Positions 62,056 through 64,000 of a stretch of 64,000 nt of DNA are shown here, piece after piece. Within the stretch, counting starts at the first letter, position 1, and every line of letters begins with the position of its first letter. The translations under genes were made by a program, and so were the position numbers. The notes beneath the pieces are model-generated. The model did not search any database and had not been told where the DNA came from. It was given only the letters and a program-made list of their open reading frames with translations. The stretch is from Cyclobacteriaceae bacterium. GTDB lineage: Bacteria > Bacteroidota > Bacteroidia > Cytophagales > Cyclobacteriaceae. The stretch covers positions 977,501 to 1,041,500 of the forward strand of contig CP075525.1 in the NCBI GenBank assembly GCA_025808415.1. The letters are read 5' to 3'.

Positions 62056-62226
62056 TGCCAACGTTTGTGTTTATGCAGTGTGGGGAATAGGAGGCTTTAA
62101 AAATGGAGCGCAGCGGAATGTTAAAGCCGACCTGCTCCGAACTGTCCCCCGTGACCGAACTACATTTTGAAACATAAACTTTAATTTAACACGAAACCCC
62201 CACATTGCATAAACATTTTGTTACCA
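62056..62226. repeat. attC-like site 30 (family D), rightmost
   Basis: Boxes TGCCAAC and GTTACCA; arms GTTTATGCAGTGTGGGG and CCCCCACATTGCATAAAC. 171 bp. Its right edge GTTACCAACAG has no partner edge inside the window, so its cassette, if complete, extends past 64000. Whether the methyltransferase gene is that cassette's cargo cannot be decided here. Confidence 0.83.
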
Positions 62227-62366
62227 ACAGTGCGCATGTCCCGCGTTATGTTTTTACACTTTTGAAAACCACTTTGTCCAACTGCACAAAACTAAGCGCA
62301 CTTATTGGCTGGCTTTGGTTTTGCGTTGGAATGAGCGGCCAGGCAATGTGTGCGCGATTTTGAAAA

Positions 62367-64000
62367 TCATTCCTTTTCGATTATCGCAATGTCACTCTGT
62401 TTCAAGTCGTAAAGTTCGTATACTATTTTGTCAATTCTATTATTTAAGTAGTCAATTCTATTTTGAACTTGTTCAATCTTGTCTGCAAGATTAATTGATT
62501 TCAAGTCCATGTTTAGCTTCATTATCTCGTCAACAAGCTTAATGATTTCGTCATGTTTTGTTTTTTCGTCCTTATTTTTAAAGTCAATGTCCTTAATTGG
62601 TAATTTCTTTATATCACCGACTGAAAGTCTCGGGAAAGAATTAGCCTCAATCTTATTTGAACTGTTTTTGAAAATGAAAGAGAGAAGTTTAGAGTTAAGA
62701 AGTCCGCACAGGTACTTCATTGAAAAGTTTGTCTTATCACTTGGATTTACATTAAGAATAGTTTTGTAATTGCAATAAGTATCTTCAGTGTATGTTCCTT
62801 GAATTTTATATGGGTCTTTACCTGTTATTTCTCTAATTAATATTCGTGGCCCTGTCAGCCAATCCATTGACCTATAGTCATGAAGCCATGAACCATATTT
62901 AATCCACTGTCCTTTTTTTCTTTCAAGAGTATATCGTCCGACATCATTACCTGCTAATTCAGGTAAATATTCCTTAGATAATTTCTTGTCTGAATGAAAG
63001 ACCCGATTTTCAATTTCAGATTTAGAATGCTTACTACTATTGTAAGCTTGTGCTCCTAATGATGCTCTTGCAATTTGTTCAAGTGCGGGAAAGCTTTTTA
63101 TAATTTTTGCTACTATTTTACCTTCACGGGTAAGAGAGCGAATATCAATGGCATAACTTTCAATCTTTAAAAAACTCTTTTGTGTTTCTGACATTACATT
63201 CGATGCAATCACCTTTCCGCTTGTAACACTTCCTTCCTCTCTAATGAATTTAATTTTGTGGTCTATCGAAGGCTTGGAGTTGTTTAGAATAATAATTTCT
63301 GTGAATACATCAGCTTGGTCAAACACTTTATAATCAAAATGCAGAACTTCATCTATTGAGGATTGTTCCAAAACAAATTTTCTTAGTCTGTCCGTAAACT
63401 TTTGCGTCATCCATGTACTTGGAACAATGAAACCTAAAGACCCATTTGGTTTTAATAAGCCCAAACCTCTTTCTATAAACAGATGATATAAGTCAATTTT
63501 GTATTCAGAGACTTTAAATCTTTTGAAGTACTCTATAACTTCATCTGAAAAAAGCTCAGGGCTTACGAGGACATATGGAGGATTACCAATGATAAGGTCA
63601 AAGCCACCATTTTTGAATACTTCAGGAAACCCTTTTTTCCAATTGAATGGCTTTATTTTTCGCTCTCCTCCAAAATCAAGTTGCCCATCGTAAAAATCCA
63701 AATCAATTAGTGAGTTTCCGCTTTTAATGTTGTCATCAAGAGTAGGTAAAACTCTTTCATTGAATAACTTCATTTGATTTGCAATGCTCGCGGAAGTTTC
63801 GCCCTCCATGCACTTTAATAGCAAACTTAATTTTGTTACTTCAACTGCATTAAAGTCAAGGTCGACACCATATATATTATTGAGCAGAATACGCTTCTTT
63901 TCAGAAGTTGTCAAGTTACCTTCAGGTGTAAGTGGGCTATCCTTTTTGCCCTTAGATGGCTTGCCGTTTTCTGAATAGTAATTCTTATGGTAATCAAGTA
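62367..64000 (-). CDS. Eco57I-type adenine-specific DNA methyltransferase, C-terminal part (runs off window)
   Basis: The frame is open to the right edge; the 5' part lies outside. It reads LDYHKNYYSENGKPSKGKKD, then EKKRILLNNIYGVDLDFNAV (motif II region), KSGNSLIDLDFYDG, and the catalytic motif IV NPPYVLVSPELFSDEVIEYF. A specificity-type (TaqI_C-like) domain follows and the protein ends with coiled-coil segments. Motif I (SAM binding) must lie right of 64000. Such proteins methylate adenine in type IIG or BREX-like or type I systems; only the family can be stated. Stop at 62367-62369, about 140 bp from the last attC-like site. Confidence 0.9.
   Translation of the reverse strand, partial: LDYHKNYYSENGKPSKGKKDSPLTPEGNLTTSEKKRILLNNIYGVDLDFNAVEVTKLSLLLKCMEGETSASIANQMKLFNERVLPTLDDNIKSGNSLIDLDFYDGQLDFGGERKIKPFNWKKGFPEVFKNGGFDLIIGNPPYVLVSPELFSDEVIEYFKRFKVSEYKIDLYHLFIERGLGLLKPNGSLGFIVPSTWMTQKFTDRLRKFVLEQSSIDEVLHFDYKVFDQADVFTEIIILNNSKPSIDHKIKFIREEGSVTSGKVIASNVMSETQKSFLKIESYAIDIRSLTREGKIVAKIIKSFPALEQIARASLGAQAYNSSKHSKSEIENRVFHSDKKLSKEYLPELAGNDVGRYTLERKKGQWIKYGSWLHDYRSMDWLTGPRILIREITGKDPYKIQGTYTEDTYCNYKTILNVNPSDKTNFSMKYLCGLLNSKLLSFIFKNSSNKIEANSFPRLSVGDIKKLPIKDIDFKNKDEKTKHDEIIKLVDEIMKLNMDLKSINLADKIEQVQNRIDYLNNRIDKIVYELYDLKQSDIAIIEKE

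Larger units (their letters stand above)
36675..62226 (-). mobile_element. Integron-type gene-cassette array (30 attC-like sites, 29 units)
   Basis: Minus-strand genes alternate with 30 imperfect palindromes of 127-172 bp. Each begins NNNNAAC and ends GTTNNNN on the plus strand (both strands read this way), has an unpaired spacer of 4-6 nt, and then a second helix: the R-box, spacer, L-box plan of attC. Genes read toward their own site. The two ends of each unit are complementary (28 of 28 intact units), as expected if an excised circle rebuilds its own site. Repeated units break at the box. No integrase lies in the window, so it is either the distal part of an integron with intI right of 64000 or an array without one. 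Confidence 0.88.

Noticed and set aside
36675..62226. Reading the repeats as a CRISPR array
   Set aside because: Repeats are 127-172 bp imperfect palindromes of several families and the intervals are genes of 200-1400 bp, not 30-40-bp spacers.
36675..62226. Reading the palindromes as REP/BIME elements or miniature transposons
   Set aside because: The boxes end AAC and begin GTT, unit ends match across genes, all genes share one direction, and duplicated units break at the boxes. Miniature transposons would instead show target duplications around each palindrome.

Overview
The window looks like a chromosomal segment of a Bacteroidota bacterium, probably Cytophagales-like. Evidence: a type IX secretion C-terminal sorting domain (gliding-motility/CHU_C type), many Cys-lipoproteins, a TPR histidine kinase, a sortilin/BNR-repeat protein, low-to-medium GC and almost no Shine-Dalgarno sequences. 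No species name can be given from the sequence alone.

Left part (1-36484): ordinary core genome. It opens with the 3' end of a 23S rRNA gene, then a 5S rRNA and a terminator. Next come a membrane-anchored protein of unknown role, a 2,4-dienoyl-CoA-reductase-like SDR, an OmpA-family lipoprotein, a small PLDc_N-like membrane protein, a large exported BNR/VPS10-like protein, an MFS transporter, a TPR histidine kinase, a cystathionine gamma-synthase/lyase, and a surface-protein cluster (two long repeat proteins that share an N-terminus, the first with an S74 self-cleaving chaperone domain, plus a CHU_C-tailed protein). They are followed by a 2-oxoacid dehydrogenase E2, pyruvate phosphate dikinase, a four-gene NAD-linked [NiFe]-hydrogenase operon (hoxF, a fused hoxU-hoxY, hoxH, hoxW), cinA, an FMN-dependent alpha-hydroxyacid oxidase, a DUF4197 lipoprotein and a PaaN-like aldehyde dehydrogenase.

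Right part (36485-62226): a long array of small minus-strand genes separated by 30 imperfect palindromes of 127-172 bp. Each palindrome has complementary outer boxes of the attC type (ending AAC on the left, starting GTT on the right), a short unpaired spacer, and a second inner helix. I read this as an integron gene-cassette array of 29 units; no integrase gene lies in the window. All genes point left with their attC-like site at the 3' side, so attI/intI, if present, should lie right of 64000. The two ends of each cassette are complementary over about 9 bp plus a further 4-8 bp. A nearly invariant mismatch between them is G.T on the plus strand and A.C on the minus strand. Three coding cassettes occur twice with identical products, breaking exactly at the recombination boxes; one non-coding cassette occurs three times and another twice. 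Cargo includes toxin-antitoxin pairs (DUF433/DUF5615, ParE-like, MNT/HEPN), a CdiI-like immunity protein, a PD-(D/E)XK-like nuclease, a GNAT-like pair and many small exported or lipoproteins of unknown function.

Two identical 1245-bp IS3-family elements lie inverted within the array. One splits a CHASE2-like gene with a clean 4-bp duplication and the ORF can be rebuilt exactly; the other sits at the junction of two unrelated half-cassettes. Right of the array (62227-64000) is the C-terminal part of an Eco57I-type DNA methyltransferase that runs off the window.
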